Origin: Nonomuraea zeae
GTDB lineage: Bacteria; Actinomycetota; Actinomycetes; Streptosporangiales; Streptosporangiaceae
DNA: 64,000 nucleotides
Assembly: GCF_005889725.1 (NCBI RefSeq)
Contig: NZ_VCKX01000014.1
Location: 1-64,000 of the forward strand
Direction: 5' to 3'
The notes beneath the pieces were generated by a model. It was not told the DNA's origin, searched no databases, and saw only the letters and a program-made list of their open reading frames with translations. The translations under genes and the position numbers were made by a program. Shown in pieces: positions 26,743 through 36,912 of this stretch (positions within the stretch are counted from its first letter, which is position 1; each line of letters opens with the position of its first letter).

Positions 26743-28061
26743 CGCAGGCTCCCTATCGTTTCGGCCAGCATGGATCCGACATCGCCGAGCCGGTGCCGGC
26801 CATCGGCGACCACCCGGCGCCCGCCGGTGACGACCGAGTGCACGTCCGCCGCCGTGGCCGCGAACACCACGGCCTCCAGCCCCTTCGCACCCGCCGTACG
26901 CACGGAGTCCATCCGTACGGACACCAGGTCGGCCCACGCGCCGGGCACCAGCGACCCGGCGTCGGGGAAGCCGAGCGAGGCGTGGCCGGCGCCGGTGGCG
27001 GCGGTGAGCAGGTCGGCGGCGGGCCAGTGGCCGCGCTGCTCGGCGGCCAGCCGCTCGTTCAGCTCCACGGCCCTGGCCTCCTCGAACAGGTCGATCACGG
27101 CATGGCTGTCGGAGCCGAGCGTGATCTGCGTGCCCCGGTCGGCCACCGTCCTGGCCGGGCCGATGCCGTCCGCGAGGTCGCGCTCGGTGGTGGGGCACAT
27201 GCACATGTACGCGCCGGACTGCCCGAGCAGCTCGACGTCCGCGTCGGTCAGGTGGGTCGCGTGCACCGCGGTCGAACGCGGCCCCAGCGCCCCGCGCTCC
27301 TGCAGCACCTGCATGGGCGTGGCCGCGTACAGCTCCACGCAGGCGGCGTTCTCCGCCCGCTGCTCGGAGACGTGCACGTGCAGCGGCGCGGCCTGGTGGG
27401 CGGAGAACTCGGCCACTACCGGCATCTGCTCGGGCGGCACCGCGCGCACCGAGTGGATGGCCGCGCCGATCTCCACCTCGGGCCTGCCCTCGTAGGCGGC
27501 GGCCAGGTCCTCGGTGCGGGCGGCCCAGCGGTCGGCGTCCCCGTCGCTGAAGCGCCGCTGCGTGCCGGACAGCGCCGCGCCGACGCCGCCCGACACGTAG
27601 CAGGTGTCGAGCAGCGCGATGCGCAGCCCGGCGTCGAGCGCGGCGGTGACGAGGGCGTGGCCCATCGCGTTGGCGTCCGCGTACGGTCGCCCGTCGGGCT
27701 GGTGGTGCAGGTAGTGGAACTCGCCGACACAGGTGACCCCGGCCAGCGCCATCTCGGCGTAGACGGCCCTGGCGAGCCGGAGGTAGCTGTCGGGGTCGAG
27801 CTCGGCGGCCACCTCGTACATGCCGTCGCGCCAGGTCCAGAAGTCGCCCTTCCCCTCCTGCGTGCGGCCGCGCAGGGCGCGGTGGAAGGCATGGGAATGG
27901 GCGTTGGCCAGGCCGGGGATGGTCAGCCCCGCCAGCCGCTCCGCCGCGCCCGGCTCCCCCTGGCCGACCCTGGCGATCCTGGTCCCCTCGATCTCGACGA
28001 GCACGCCCGGCGTGACGCCGGTGGGCAGCCAGGCCTGCTCGCACCAGTAGGTCAGCGACAC
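26739..28061 (-). CDS. hutF: Formimidoylglutamate deiminase HutF
   Basis: Converts N-formimino-L-glutamate to N-formyl-L-glutamate and ammonia, the HutF branch of the Hut pathway. The 440-residue amidohydrolase-superfamily protein has [16 protein letters not shown] (metal HxH), [19 protein letters not shown] and [12 protein letters not shown], then [11 protein letters not shown] with the catalytic Asp. GTG 28061 is chosen because it gives the family start [11 protein letters not shown]; it overlaps the upstream amidohydrolase by 10 bases and hutI by 4, so the operon is tightly coupled. A formylglutamate deformylase (HutG) is needed next, and none of the classic type is visible here. Confidence 0.93.
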   Translation of the reverse strand: MSLTYWCEQAWLPTGVTPGVLVEIEGTRIARVGQGEPGAAERLAGLTIPGLANAHSHAFHRALRGRTQEGKGDFWTWRDGMYEVAAELDPDSYLRLARAVYAEMALAGVTCVGEFHYLHHQPDGRPYADANAMGHALVTAALDAGLRIALLDTCYVSGGVGAALSGTQRRFSDGDADRWAARTEDLAAAYEGRPEVEIGAAIHSVRAVPPEQMPVVAEFSAHQAAPLHVHVSEQRAENAACVELYAATPMQVLQERGALGPRSTAVHATHLTDADVELLGQSGAYMCMCPTTERDLADGIGPARTVADRGTQITLGSDSHAVIDLFEEARAVELNERLAAEQRGHWPAADLLTAATGAGHASLGFPDAGSLVPGAWADLVSVRMDSVRTAGAKGLEAVVFAATAADVHSVVTGGRRVVADGRHRLGDVGSMLAETIGSLR

Positions 28062-29293
28062 AGATCCTCCAGCACGTCCGCGAGTGCCACCACTCCCGCC
28101 TCGCAGTCTGCCCGCTCGGCGTGCTCGTCGGGGGAATGGGAGACGCCCGTGGGGTTCCTGACGAACAGCATGGCGCTCGGGATGCCCGCCGTGGCGAGGA
28201 TTCCCGCGTCGTGACCGGCTCCCGTGGGCAGGATCGGCGCGGGCGTGTCGCCGCCCGCGATCCCGGCCAGCCGGTCCCTGAGCGCCGTGTCGAAGTCGAC
28301 CACCGGCGTCCACGACTCCTCCCTGACGCTCACACCCGGGCCACCCGTCCCGTCCGCGGCGCCCGCCGGCTCAGACAGCTCCGCGAGCCCAGAGAACCCG
28401 GCGAGCCCAGAGAGCTCGGCGAGCTCGGCGACGAGGGCCCGGACCGCGTGCTCGTCGGCCCCGCGCGCGTCGAGCCAGGCCGAGACGAGGCCGGGCACCG
28501 CGTTGGCGTTGCCCGGCGAGACGCGCACCTTGCCGACCGTGGCCACCACGCCGCGCCGGGCCGCGGCCTCCCGCGCGGCCAGGACCATGCGGGCGAACGG
28601 CAGCATCGGGTCGTCCCGGTCGGCCAGCCTCGTGGTGCCCGCGTGGTCGGCGCGCCCGCGGAAGTCGAAGCGCCACCGCCCGTGCGGCCAGATCGCCTGG
28701 GCCACGCCCACCGGCCGGCCCTCGGTCACCAGCCCGCGGCCCTGCTCGACGTGCAGCTCCACGAACGTGCCGACGGTGGCCAGCGTCTCGTCGTCGCGCC
28801 CGAGCCCGTGCGGCTCCCGCCCCGCCCTGGCCAGGACGTCGGCCAGCGTGTCGCCCTCGTCGTCGGTCAGCGCGAGCGCCCTGCCGGGGTCGAGCACCCC
28901 GGTCAGCAGCCGCGAGCCCATGCAGGGGACGCCGAACCTGGCGCCCTCCTCGTCGGTGAAGCAGGCCACGCCCAGCGGCACCGACGGATCGAGGCCGCGG
29001 GCGCGCAGGAGATCCAGCGCGGCGAAGGCGGACACGACGCCGAGCGGCCCGTCGTACGCGCCGCCCTGGCGGACGGAGTCGAGATGGCTGCCGGTCACCA
29101 CGCCCGGGCGGCGGGACGGGTCGCCCCACCACGCCCACAGGTTGCCGTTGCGGTCTTCGCGCAGGTCCAGACCGCGCCGGGCGGCCTCGCCCGCGAACCA
29201 CTCGCGCAGCTCCATGTCGGCCGCCGACCAGGCGTCCCTGAGGTAGCCGCCGGTCGCAGGGTCTCGTCCTATGTGCGCGAGTGGTTCAAGCAT
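28052..29293 (-). CDS. M20 family amidohydrolase (allantoate amidohydrolase/N-carbamoyl-L-amino-acid hydrolase type)
   Basis: A 413-residue metallohydrolase of the AllC/L-carbamoylase group. Metal ligands are visible in [47 protein letters not shown] and the late GAGHDA; the dimerisation insert has [21 protein letters not shown]. It is first in the hutF-hutI operon, close behind the shared hut palindrome. Enzymes of this group cleave N-carbamoyl and, in some cases, N-formyl amino acids, so it could take the missing HutG step (N-formylglutamate to glutamate). That is inference; a house role in ureide use is the alternative. A Ser/Leu/Ala-rich insertion ([21 protein letters not shown]) is unusual. 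Confidence 0.88.
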   Translation of the reverse strand: MLEPLAHIGRDPATGGYLRDAWSAADMELREWFAGEAARRGLDLREDRNGNLWAWWGDPSRRPGVVTGSHLDSVRQGGAYDGPLGVVSAFAALDLLRARGLDPSVPLGVACFTDEEGARFGVPCMGSRLLTGVLDPGRALALTDDEGDTLADVLARAGREPHGLGRDDETLATVGTFVELHVEQGRGLVTEGRPVGVAQAIWPHGRWRFDFRGRADHAGTTRLADRDDPMLPFARMVLAAREAAARRGVVATVGKVRVSPGNANAVPGLVSAWLDARGADEHAVRALVAELAELSGLAGFSGLAELSEPAGAADGTGGPGVSVREESWTPVVDFDTALRDRLAGIAGGDTPAPILPTGAGHDAGILATAGIPSAMLFVRNPTGVSHSPDEHAERADCEAGVVALADVLEDLCR

Positions 29294-29306
29294 GGCCCCA
29301 CTCTAG

Positions 29307-29322
29307 TGAATGGACCCATTCA
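29307..29322. promoter_or_regulatory. hut palindrome, site 1 (upstream of the M20-hutF-hutI operon)
   Basis: TGAATGG-AC-CCATTCA is a 16-bp palindrome with perfect 7-base arms, ending 13 bases upstream of the amidohydrolase ATG (29293). It differs from the site before hutU (34869-34884) at one base. Likely repressor operator. Confidence 0.85.
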
Positions 29323-29324
29323 GT

Positions 29325-30011
29325 TCAGTTGACGGGACCGCCTCTGGGCCGGACGGTCAGCTCGGTGAGGTGGGCGTCGGGGCCGGCGTTCACGGCGGCC
29401 AGCAGGGCCCGCGCGACGGTTTCCGGGGTGAGGTACTTGCCGGGCTCGAACTCGCCGCCTTCGTACTCCCGCACGCCGCGCTGCATGTCGGTGGCGGTCC
29501 TGCCCGGGTAAACGGTGGTGACCCTGAGCCGCGGCTCCTCCAGCCGCAACGCGTCGGCGAAGGCCTTGAGCGCGAACTTGCTGGCCGCGTAGGCGGCCCA
29601 GTCGGGGTTCGCGCGCTGCCCCGAGCCCGAGTTGACGCACACGACGTGGCCGCCCGCCTGCCGGAGCGCCGGCAGGAGCAGCCTGGTCAGCTCGGCCACC
29701 GCGACCACGTTGACCTCCATGGTCCTGCGCCACACGTCGGCGGGCTGGTCGGCGATCCTGCCGAGCACGCCGATCCCGGCGCTGTGGACGAGCACGTCGA
29801 GCCGCCCGATGCCCGCGACGTCCGCCTCCGTGACCGCGGTCAGCTCCACCGGCCAGGGCTCGGCGTCGGGCAGCTCCGCCGCCACGGCCGCGAGCGCCTG
29901 CTCGTCCCTGCCGCCGAGGATGACGTGGTGCGTCGGGCCCAGGGCCCTGGCGACGGCCGCGCCGATGCCCCGGGAAGCGCCTGTGACCAGCGCCGTTGGT
30001 CGTTCACTCAT
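29325..30011 (-). CDS. Short-chain dehydrogenase/reductase
   Basis: A 228-residue classical SDR. It has the Rossmann motif TGASRGIGAAVARAL (residues 10-24), the structural motif LVHSAGIG, the Ser in VCVNSGSG, the active YAASK (Tyr near residue 140, Lys four later) and PGRTATDM. It is divergent from padR, sharing a promoter region with a 14-bp palindrome, so PadR may control it. Substrate unknown. Confidence 0.9.
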   Translation of the reverse strand: MSERPTALVTGASRGIGAAVARALGPTHHVILGGRDEQALAAVAAELPDAEPWPVELTAVTEADVAGIGRLDVLVHSAGIGVLGRIADQPADVWRRTMEVNVVAVAELTRLLLPALRQAGGHVVCVNSGSGQRANPDWAAYAASKFALKAFADALRLEEPRLRVTTVYPGRTATDMQRGVREYEGGEFEPGKYLTPETVARALLAAVNAGPDAHLTELTVRPRGGPVN

Positions 30012-30030
30012 GAGGCCAGCCTATTTGAGG

Positions 30031-30067
30031 TTGACGATCACTCAAATTTGAGTACAAACTTGAATAC
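30031..30067 (+). promoter_or_regulatory. Promoter and PadR-type operator between SDR and padR
   Basis: ACTCAAATTTGAGT (30040-30053) is a perfect 14-bp palindrome. TTGACG at 30031 and TACAAA at 30053 are spaced 16 bases and could be -35 and -10 elements for padR, placing transcription start a few bases before the ATG at 30068. No Shine-Dalgarno is present, so padR would be leaderless. The palindrome lies between the two hexamers, as expected for repression. Confidence 0.7.
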
Positions 30068-30598
30068 ATGTCATCGACCCGCATCCTGATCCTCGGCGCC
30101 CTGCTCGACGGCCCCATGAACGGCTACGGAGTCCGCCGGCGCCTGGAGGTCATGGGCGCCGACAACTGGGCGAACGTGGCGTTCGGCTCGATCTACCACG
30201 GCCTGGGCAAGATGGCCGACGAGGGCCTGCTGGAGATCGTCGAGGCCGGCAAGGGCGGCAAGGTCGTCTACGCGCTCACCGAGGACGGCCGCATGGAGTT
30301 CCGCCGGCTGCTGATGGGCGCGTGGTACGAGGTCAAGCCGATCGTGGACCCGTTCCAGGTGGCGATGACGTTCATGGACCGGCTGGAAAACCAGGAGCTT
30401 CTGGCCGCTCTGTATGGCAGGATGACGCAGCTCAAGACGAGCGTCGACACCATGGGCCATGTCATCGACCTCAAGCATCACCACGGCGCTCCTGATCACA
30501 TTCGCGAGAACCTCCGCCTGACGAGAGCCATGCTCCAGGCCCAGCTCGACTGGGTCGAAAAGGCGATCAAGCAGGTTGAGGCCGGCGAACTGCCTTGA
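30068..30598 (+). CDS. PadR family transcriptional regulator
   Basis: A 176-residue PadR-type regulator. The winged helix spans residues 1-75 (ILGALLDGPMNGYGVRRRLEVMGADNWANVAFGSIYHGLGKMADEGLLEIVEAGKGGKVVYALTEDG), followed by a C-terminal helical dimerisation domain (VDPFQVAMTFMDRLENQELLAALYGR). The gene sits directly before an ABC exporter pair and probably controls it along with itself. ATG 30068 is the only reasonable start and seems leaderless. Confidence 0.92.
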   Translation: MSSTRILILGALLDGPMNGYGVRRRLEVMGADNWANVAFGSIYHGLGKMADEGLLEIVEAGKGGKVVYALTEDGRMEFRRLLMGAWYEVKPIVDPFQVAMTFMDRLENQELLAALYGRMTQLKTSVDTMGHVIDLKHHHGAPDHIRENLRLTRAMLQAQLDWVEKAIKQVEAGELP

Positions 30599-30622
30599 AA
30601 AAGCAAGGAGCTGAACACCTCA

Positions 30623-31572
<950 letters not shown>

Positions 31573-31576
<4 letters not shown>

Positions 31577-32322
31577 TCCGCCACGCCGCCCTGTTCACGG
31601 GCTACGAGCTGAAGAAGTCGTTCAGCAATCCCATCTGGCCGCTGTTCGGCATCATGCAACCGGTGCTCTACCTGCTGATGTTCGCGCCGCTGCTGAAGTC
31701 GCTGACCCCGGGCGGCACGACGGTCGACGCGGTGCGGATGTTCACCCCGGCGGCGATGATGATGATCGCCGTGTTCGGGTCGCTGTTCTCCGGGTTCGGG
31801 CTGATCGCCGAGCTGCGCAACGGCTCTCTCGAACGCTATGCCGTCAGCCCCGCGTGGCGGCCGGCCATCGTGCTCGGGCGGGTGGCCAAGGACATGGTCA
31901 TGCTGGTCTTCCAGGCCATCCTGGTGCTGATCGTGGCCGTCGCGATGGGGGTCAGGATCGGGGCCGTCGAGGTGGTGCTGGTGCTGCTGCTCATGGCCGC
32001 GACCGGGCTGTTCGCCTCGGGGCTGTCGCAGGGGCTGGCGCTGACCGTGCGCGACGAGAACGGCATGTCGCAGACGCTCAACCTGTTCATGCTGCCGATC
32101 ATGCTGCTGGCCGGGATGTTCGTGCCGATCGCGTTCGCGCCCGGCTGGATGCAGACCCTGGCCCCGATCAACCCGCTCTACCACGCGGTCGAGGCCGGGC
32201 GGGCGTTGTTCGACGGGCGGCTGTCGGACTCGTCGATCCCGATCGCGTTCGGGCTGTTCGTCGGGCTGGCGGTGCTCACCACGATCTGGTCGATGCGCTC
32301 ACTGCGCAGGATCGCCGGATAG
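31573..32322 (+). CDS. ABC-2 type exporter permease
   Basis: A 249-residue membrane protein with six hydrophobic segments (LFGIMQPVLYLLMFAPLL, MMMIAVFGSLFSGFGLIAEL, VFQAILVLIVAVAMGV, VLVLLLMAATGLFASGL, LFMLPIMLLAGMFVPIAF, IAFGLFVGLAVLTTIWSM). It forms an efflux unit with the preceding ATPase, coupled through ATGA. The last 24 bases overlap the convergent RpiR gene. Substrate unknown. Confidence 0.9.
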
Positions 32323-33135
32323 GAACGTACCGGTCTCGTCGGTCATCCGCTCGTACTCCTCCAGCCTGGCCTGGGTGCGCAGCGGCGCGGCGTCGGCCAT
32401 GGCCTCCACCAGGGCCATGGCCAGCGCCAGCGGCGCCGCGTGGGAGTCGAACACGAGCCGGTCGCCGACCGGCGCGTCCAGCACGACCTCGGCCGGGAAG
32501 TCGGACCTGTCAGTGATCGCGGCCACCCGCAGGCCCATCTTCTCCGCGTATTCCAGCGCCTGCACGGCCTCGGTGGGATAGCGCGGCAGCACCACGGCCA
32601 CCACCCACTCCGCGCCGGCCCGCCGCGCCGCGTGCAGCCCGTCGGTCAGCTCGGAGCCGCCGTGGGTGAGCAGCCGGACGTCGGGATGGATGCGGCGGGC
32701 GTAGTAGGCGAAGGTGGTGGCCAGCCCGCACGAGACGCGCAGCCCGAGCACCGGCAGCGGCTCGGTGGCGGCCAGCTGCTCGCCCAGCTCCTTCAGCGGG
32801 AACGCCGGCAGGCGCTCCCTGACCAGGGCCAGGTTGCGGATCTCACCGTCGATGGCGCCGCGCAGCAGGCTCTCCTGCGGGCCCTCCACCCCGCCGCCCA
32901 GCACCAGCGGCCGCAGCGCCTGCCGCAGCTCGGGATAGCCCGCGAACCCCAGCACCATGGCGAACCTGGTCACCGACGGCTGGCTGACCCCCGCCCGCTC
33001 GGCCAGCTCCACGCTGGACAGGAAGATGGCCTCATCGAGATGCTCGCCGAGATAGTGCGCGATCCGCCGCTGCACGGGTGACAGCCTCCGGCCATCCAGC
33101 AGCACGCCCAGCCCACCGTGATATCCGTCCGCCAC
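32299..33135 (-). CDS. RpiR/MurR family transcriptional regulator with SIS domain (candidate hut regulator)
   Basis: A 278-residue regulator with an N-terminal RpiR helix-turn-helix (LSPVQRRIAHYLGEHLDEAIFLSSVELAERAGVSQPSVTRFAMVLGFAGYPELRQAL, residues 18-75) and a C-terminal SIS-type domain (LGLRVSCGLATTFAYYARRI, ERRAG-like VVAVVLPRYPTEAV). SIS domains usually bind phosphosugars, but this one may bind another small molecule. It lies 69 bases downstream of hutU on the same strand, so it is probably co-transcribed and is the best candidate to bind the shared hut palindromes. GTG 33135 has GGAGG upstream. Confidence 0.88.
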   Translation of the reverse strand: MADGYHGGLGVLLDGRRLSPVQRRIAHYLGEHLDEAIFLSSVELAERAGVSQPSVTRFAMVLGFAGYPELRQALRPLVLGGGVEGPQESLLRGAIDGEIRNLALVRERLPAFPLKELGEQLAATEPLPVLGLRVSCGLATTFAYYARRIHPDVRLLTHGGSELTDGLHAARRAGAEWVVAVVLPRYPTEAVQALEYAEKMGLRVAAITDRSDFPAEVVLDAPVGDRLVFDSHAAPLALAMALVEAMADAAPLRTQARLEEYERMTDETGTFLSGDPAQ

Positions 33136-33204
33136 GCCACCTCCAACGTTGCCTGACCGGCATTCTCATCCCTCAACCTGAGAACCGGCTCCCAGGTGGC
33201 GAGG

Positions 33205-34854
33205 TCAGGACTCGCGCATGGGGATGCGGACCCCGCGTTCGGCGGCCACCTCCGCGGCCGTGTCGTAGCCCGCGTCCACGTGCCGCATGACGCCCGTGCC
33301 CGGGTCGTTGGTGAGGACCCGGTTGAGCTTCTCCCCCGCCAGCGCGGTGCCGTCGGCCACGGTCACCTGGCCGGCGTGGATGGAGCGCCCGATGCCGACC
33401 CCGCCGCCGTGGTGGATCGACACCCAGGCCGCCCCCGAGGCCGTGTTGAGCATGGCGTTCAGCAGCGGCCAGTCCGCGATCGCGTCGGAGCCGTCGGCCA
33501 TGGCCTCGGTCTCCCGGTAGGGGGAGGCGACCGAGCCGCTGTCGAGGTGGTCGCGCCCGATCACGATGGGCGCCCGGAGCTCGCCGGAGGCCACCATGTC
33601 GTTGAACCGCTCGCCCGCGATGTTGCGCTCGCCGTAGCCGAGCCAGCAGATGCGCGCGGGCAGCCCCTGGAAGTGCACCTTCTCCCCGGCCTTCCTGATC
33701 CACCTGGACAGGGGCTCGTTGTCGGGGAAGAGCTCCAGGATGGCCCGGTCGGTGGCGGCGATGTCGGCCGGGTCGCCGCTCAGCGCGACCCACCTGAACG
33801 GCCCCTTCCCCTCGCAGAACAGCGGCCTGATGTAGGCGGGCACGAACCCGGGGAAGTCGAAGGCCCGCGCGTATCCGGCCAGCTGGGCCTCGCCCCTGAT
33901 GGAGTTGCCGTAGTCGAAGACCTCGGCGCCCGCGTCCTGGAACCCGACCATGGCCTCGACGTGCCGCGCCATCGAGGCCCGCGCCCGCTCGGTGAACCCG
34001 GCCGGGTCCTTGTCGCGCTCGGCCGCCATGTCCTCGAACGCCACTCCCAGCGGCAGGTACATCAGCGGGTCGTGCGCCGAGGTCTGGTCGGTCACGATGT
34101 CGATCTCCGCGCCGGAGGCCAGCAGGCCGGGCACGGCCTCGGCGGCGTTGGCGACGACGCCGATCGACAGCGGGCGGCGGGCGTCGCGAGCCTCGTAGGC
34201 CAGCCGCAGCGCCTCTTCCACCGACGACGCCTGCACGTCGAGGTAGCGGTGCTCGATGCGGCGGGTGACCGAGCGCGGGTCGCAGTCGACGCAGATGACC
34301 ACGCCGCCGTTCATGGTGACGGCCAGGGGCTGGGCGCCGCCCATCCCGCCGAGCCCCGCGGTCAGCGTGATCGTCCCGGCCAGCGATCCGCCGAACCTCT
34401 TGGCCGCGACCGCCGCGAACGTCTCGTACGTGCCCTGGAGGATGCCCTGCGTGCCGATGTAGATCCAGGAGCCCGCGGTCATCTGGCCGTACATGGTGAG
34501 CCCGGCCGCCTCCAGCCGCCGGAACTCCTCCCAGTTGGCCCAGTCGGGCACCAGGTTGGAGTTGGCGATGAGCACTCGGGGGGCCCACTCGTGGGTGCGG
34601 AACACGCCCACGGGCCGCCCCGACTGCACGAGGAGGGTCTCGTCGCCCTCCAGCGTGGTGAGCGTCCTGACCATCGCGTCGAACGAGGGCCAGTCACGCG
34701 CCGCCTTGCCTGATCCGCCGTACACCACGAGCTGCTCGGGATGCTCGGCCACCTCGGGGTCGAGGTTGTTCTGGATCATGCGCAGCGCGGCCTCCTGCGG
34801 CCAGCCCTTCGCGGTGATCGTGGTGCCGCGCGGGGCGCGGACGGTCCTGCTCAT
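33205..34854 (-). CDS. hutU: Urocanate hydratase HutU
   Basis: Second enzyme of histidine degradation; it hydrates urocanate to imidazolonepropionate using tightly bound NAD+. The 549-residue protein shows [13 protein letters not shown] near residue 50, the NAD-binding [49 protein letters not shown] and [20 protein letters not shown] 34854 follows AAGGGA; the longer open frame would run through the palindrome. The palindrome at 34869-34884 matches that before the hutF-hutI operon. Histidine ammonia-lyase (hutH) is not in the window. Confidence 0.96.
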   Translation of the reverse strand: MSRTVRAPRGTTITAKGWPQEAALRMIQNNLDPEVAEHPEQLVVYGGSGKAARDWPSFDAMVRTLTTLEGDETLLVQSGRPVGVFRTHEWAPRVLIANSNLVPDWANWEEFRRLEAAGLTMYGQMTAGSWIYIGTQGILQGTYETFAAVAAKRFGGSLAGTITLTAGLGGMGGAQPLAVTMNGGVVICVDCDPRSVTRRIEHRYLDVQASSVEEALRLAYEARDARRPLSIGVVANAAEAVPGLLASGAEIDIVTDQTSAHDPLMYLPLGVAFEDMAAERDKDPAGFTERARASMARHVEAMVGFQDAGAEVFDYGNSIRGEAQLAGYARAFDFPGFVPAYIRPLFCEGKGPFRWVALSGDPADIAATDRAILELFPDNEPLSRWIRKAGEKVHFQGLPARICWLGYGERNIAGERFNDMVASGELRAPIVIGRDHLDSGSVASPYRETEAMADGSDAIADWPLLNAMLNTASGAAWVSIHHGGGVGIGRSIHAGQVTVADGTALAGEKLNRVLTNDPGTGVMRHVDAGYDTAAEVAAERGVRIPMRES

Positions 34855-34868
34855 GGGCGGTCCCTTCG

Positions 34869-34884
34869 TGAATGAACCCATTCA
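34869..34884. promoter_or_regulatory. hut palindrome, site 2 (upstream of hutU)
   Basis: TGAATG-AACC-CATTCA, extended to CGTGAATG/CATTCACG arms, lies 14 bases upstream of the hutU ATG, almost the same position as site 1 relative to its gene. The two 16-mers differ at one base. Shared repressor operator. Confidence 0.85.
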
Positions 34885-34933
34885 CGAAGAGACTAACCCC
34901 GACTACCGAGATCGGCAGCATGCGACAGCGCGC

Positions 34934-36640
34934 TCAGCTGACCAGGAACTGCGTGGCGGCCAGCTCCCGGTACAGCTCGTCCGCGCCGACCAGCTCGTCG
35001 TGCGTGCCGACCGCCCGTACGCCGCCGCCTTCCATGACCACGATCCGGTCGGCGTTGGTCACGGTGGACAGCCGGTGCGCGATGACCAGCACGGTCGTCT
35101 CCGTCGCCACCTCGGCGATGACCTCGCGCAGCCGCAGCTCGTTGACCGCGTCGAGCTGCGAGGTGGCCTCGTCGAGCAGCAGCAGCCTGGGCTTGCGCAG
35201 CAGTGCCCTGGCGATGGCGACGCGCTGCCGCTCGCCGCCCGACAGCAGCACGCCGCGGTGCCCGACCGCCGTCTCCAGCCCCTCGGGCAGCCGGGAGACC
35301 AGGTCGTCGAGCCTCGTACGGGCGATCGCGCGGGTCAGCTCCTCCTCGGTGGCGTCCTGGGCGGCGAAGAGCAGGTTCTCCCGCAGCGTGCCGGCCAGCA
35401 CGGGGGCGTCCTGCTCGACGTACCCGAGCGTGGCCCGCAGCTCGCCCAGCGGCCAGTCGCGGATGTCGCGCCCGCCGACGGTGATGACGCCGCCCTGGTG
35501 GTCGTAGAAGCGCTCCAGCAGCCCGAAGACCGTGGACTTGCCCGCTCCCGACGGCCCCACCAGCGCGGTCAGCCCGCCGGGCGGCACCTCGAAGGTGACC
35601 CCGTCGTGCACGATCGGCCGGTCGTCGCCGTACCTGAACTCCACGTCCTCGAACGTCACCCCGACCGGCTCGGCGCTCTCGGCCACCGCGACGCTGACCG
35701 GCTCGGCGGGCAGGCTCTCGATCTCCTTGATCCGGCTCATCGCGGCCAGCCCGTTCTGGAGCTGCACTCCGCCCTGGACCAGCTGCCCGATGGGCGGCAC
35801 GAGGTAGAACAGGTACAGCAGGAACGCGATCAGCGAGGAGACGTCCAGCGCGCCCGAGGCGACCCTGGAGCCGCCGACCGCCAGCACGCACAGGAACGCG
35901 ATCTGCACCGCCATCCAGGTCGCCACCCCGGCCAGCGAGGTCCACCCGGCGACCTGCAGCCCCCGGTCGCGGGCCCGCACGGCGGCGTCGCCGACCACGG
36001 CGATCTCCCGCTCCTCCGCGCCGCTCGCCTTGACCGTCCGGTACGCCTGCAGCGCCCGGTCCAGCACCGCGCCCATGTCGCCCACGGCCTCCTGCGCGGC
36101 CAGCTGCGCCCGCTGGATCTTCGGCATGATCAGCGCGACCAGGCCGCCGATCACCACCACCACCAGCAGCGTGACGAGCAGCAGCACCCCGTCCATGGTC
36201 GCCATCATGATGATGGCGCCGACCAGCATGAACGCCGCGCTGACCGATTCGACGATGCCGTTGGTCAGCACCGCGCGCAGCAACGTCGTGTCACCGGTGA
36301 CCCGCGACAGCAGGTCGCCGGGCTTGAGCCGGTCCACGTCGGCCACCTTGAGCCGGAGCATCCGGTCCACCAGCTTGCGCCGCGCGCCGAGCACGATGCC
36401 CTCGCCCGTGCGCTCCATCAGATAGCTGCCGGAGGCCGACACGACGGCGCCGACCAGCACGGCGACGGTCAGTCCTAACAGCGGCCCGGCCATGGACTGA
36501 TCCTGGCCGAACGCGTCCACCACGTACTTGGCCAGCAACGGCATCGCGAGGCCCGCCACCGAGCCGATCAAACCCAGCAACCCGCCCAGGACGAGGATCT
36601 TCCGGTGCGGGCGAATGTAGGCGAGCAACTCCTTGACCAC
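34934..36640 (-). CDS. ABC exporter with fused permease and ATPase domains (multidrug type)
   Basis: A 568-residue half-transporter. Six transmembrane helices lie in residues 15-290 (ILVLGGLLGLIGSVAGLAMPLL; LLGLTVAVLVGAVVSASGSYL), and the ATPase at 330-560 has Walker A GPSGAGKST, signature LSGGERQRVAIARAL, Walker B LLLLDEATSQLDA and IAHRLSTV. It should work as a homodimer. GTG 36640 is chosen because AAAGGAG lies 5 bases upstream. Two inverted repeats GTCAAC-n4-(G/A)TTGAC lie upstream and may bind its regulator, which is not adjacent. Confidence 0.92.
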   Translation of the reverse strand: MVKELLAYIRPHRKILVLGGLLGLIGSVAGLAMPLLAKYVVDAFGQDQSMAGPLLGLTVAVLVGAVVSASGSYLMERTGEGIVLGARRKLVDRMLRLKVADVDRLKPGDLLSRVTGDTTLLRAVLTNGIVESVSAAFMLVGAIIMMATMDGVLLLVTLLVVVVIGGLVALIMPKIQRAQLAAQEAVGDMGAVLDRALQAYRTVKASGAEEREIAVVGDAAVRARDRGLQVAGWTSLAGVATWMAVQIAFLCVLAVGGSRVASGALDVSSLIAFLLYLFYLVPPIGQLVQGGVQLQNGLAAMSRIKEIESLPAEPVSVAVAESAEPVGVTFEDVEFRYGDDRPIVHDGVTFEVPPGGLTALVGPSGAGKSTVFGLLERFYDHQGGVITVGGRDIRDWPLGELRATLGYVEQDAPVLAGTLRENLLFAAQDATEEELTRAIARTRLDDLVSRLPEGLETAVGHRGVLLSGGERQRVAIARALLRKPRLLLLDEATSQLDAVNELRLREVIAEVATETTVLVIAHRLSTVTNADRIVVMEGGGVRAVGTHDELVGADELYRELAATQFLVS

Positions 36641-36712
36641 CGCATCTCCTTTCACGACATTTCTCGATTTGCTTCAACGAACGGGACCGCGCGATCCGCA
36701 CCCCCCGATGAC

Positions 36713-36755
36713 GTCAACCTAGATTGACGACCTAAGTATGTCAACTTTGGTTGAC
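36713..36755. promoter_or_regulatory. Tandem inverted repeats upstream of the multidrug ABC gene
   Basis: GTCAAC-ctag-ATTGAC (36713-36728) and GTCAAC-tttg-GTTGAC (36740-36755) are two related 16-bp palindromes set 27 bases apart, in an AT-richer patch of the divergent region between 36640 and 36913. They look like operators for a dimeric repressor bound at two sites. Confidence 0.72.
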
Positions 36756-36756
36756 C

Positions 36757-36773
36757 CCTCCTCCTTGAGGAGG
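36757..36773 (+). other. Small purine/pyrimidine stem-loop in the DUF4331 leader
   Basis: CCTCCTC-ctt-GAGGAGG forms a 7-bp stem. Together with the following GAGGAGGAG copies it could compete as anti-Shine-Dalgarno in the roughly 150-base leader of the DUF4331 gene. Nothing else is recognised in 36774-36912 apart from GGAAAGGA just before the start codon. Confidence 0.4.
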
Positions 36774-36912
36774 AGACACCGAGGAGGAGAGGGCGTCGAA
36801 AAAAGCCGCGAGAGTGGCGACATCCAGAAGGCGGCCCTTGGACGAATAGGGCGTCGAGGAACCCGGCCGGAACCTCGTACCACCCGATCAGCCCTTTGGA
36901 AAGGACCGAACC

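Noticed and set aside
36774-36912. ECF-sigma type promoter before the DUF4331 gene (GGAACC motif)
   Set aside because: A GGAACC is present, but no convincing -10 lies at 16-17 bases, so I could not support it.
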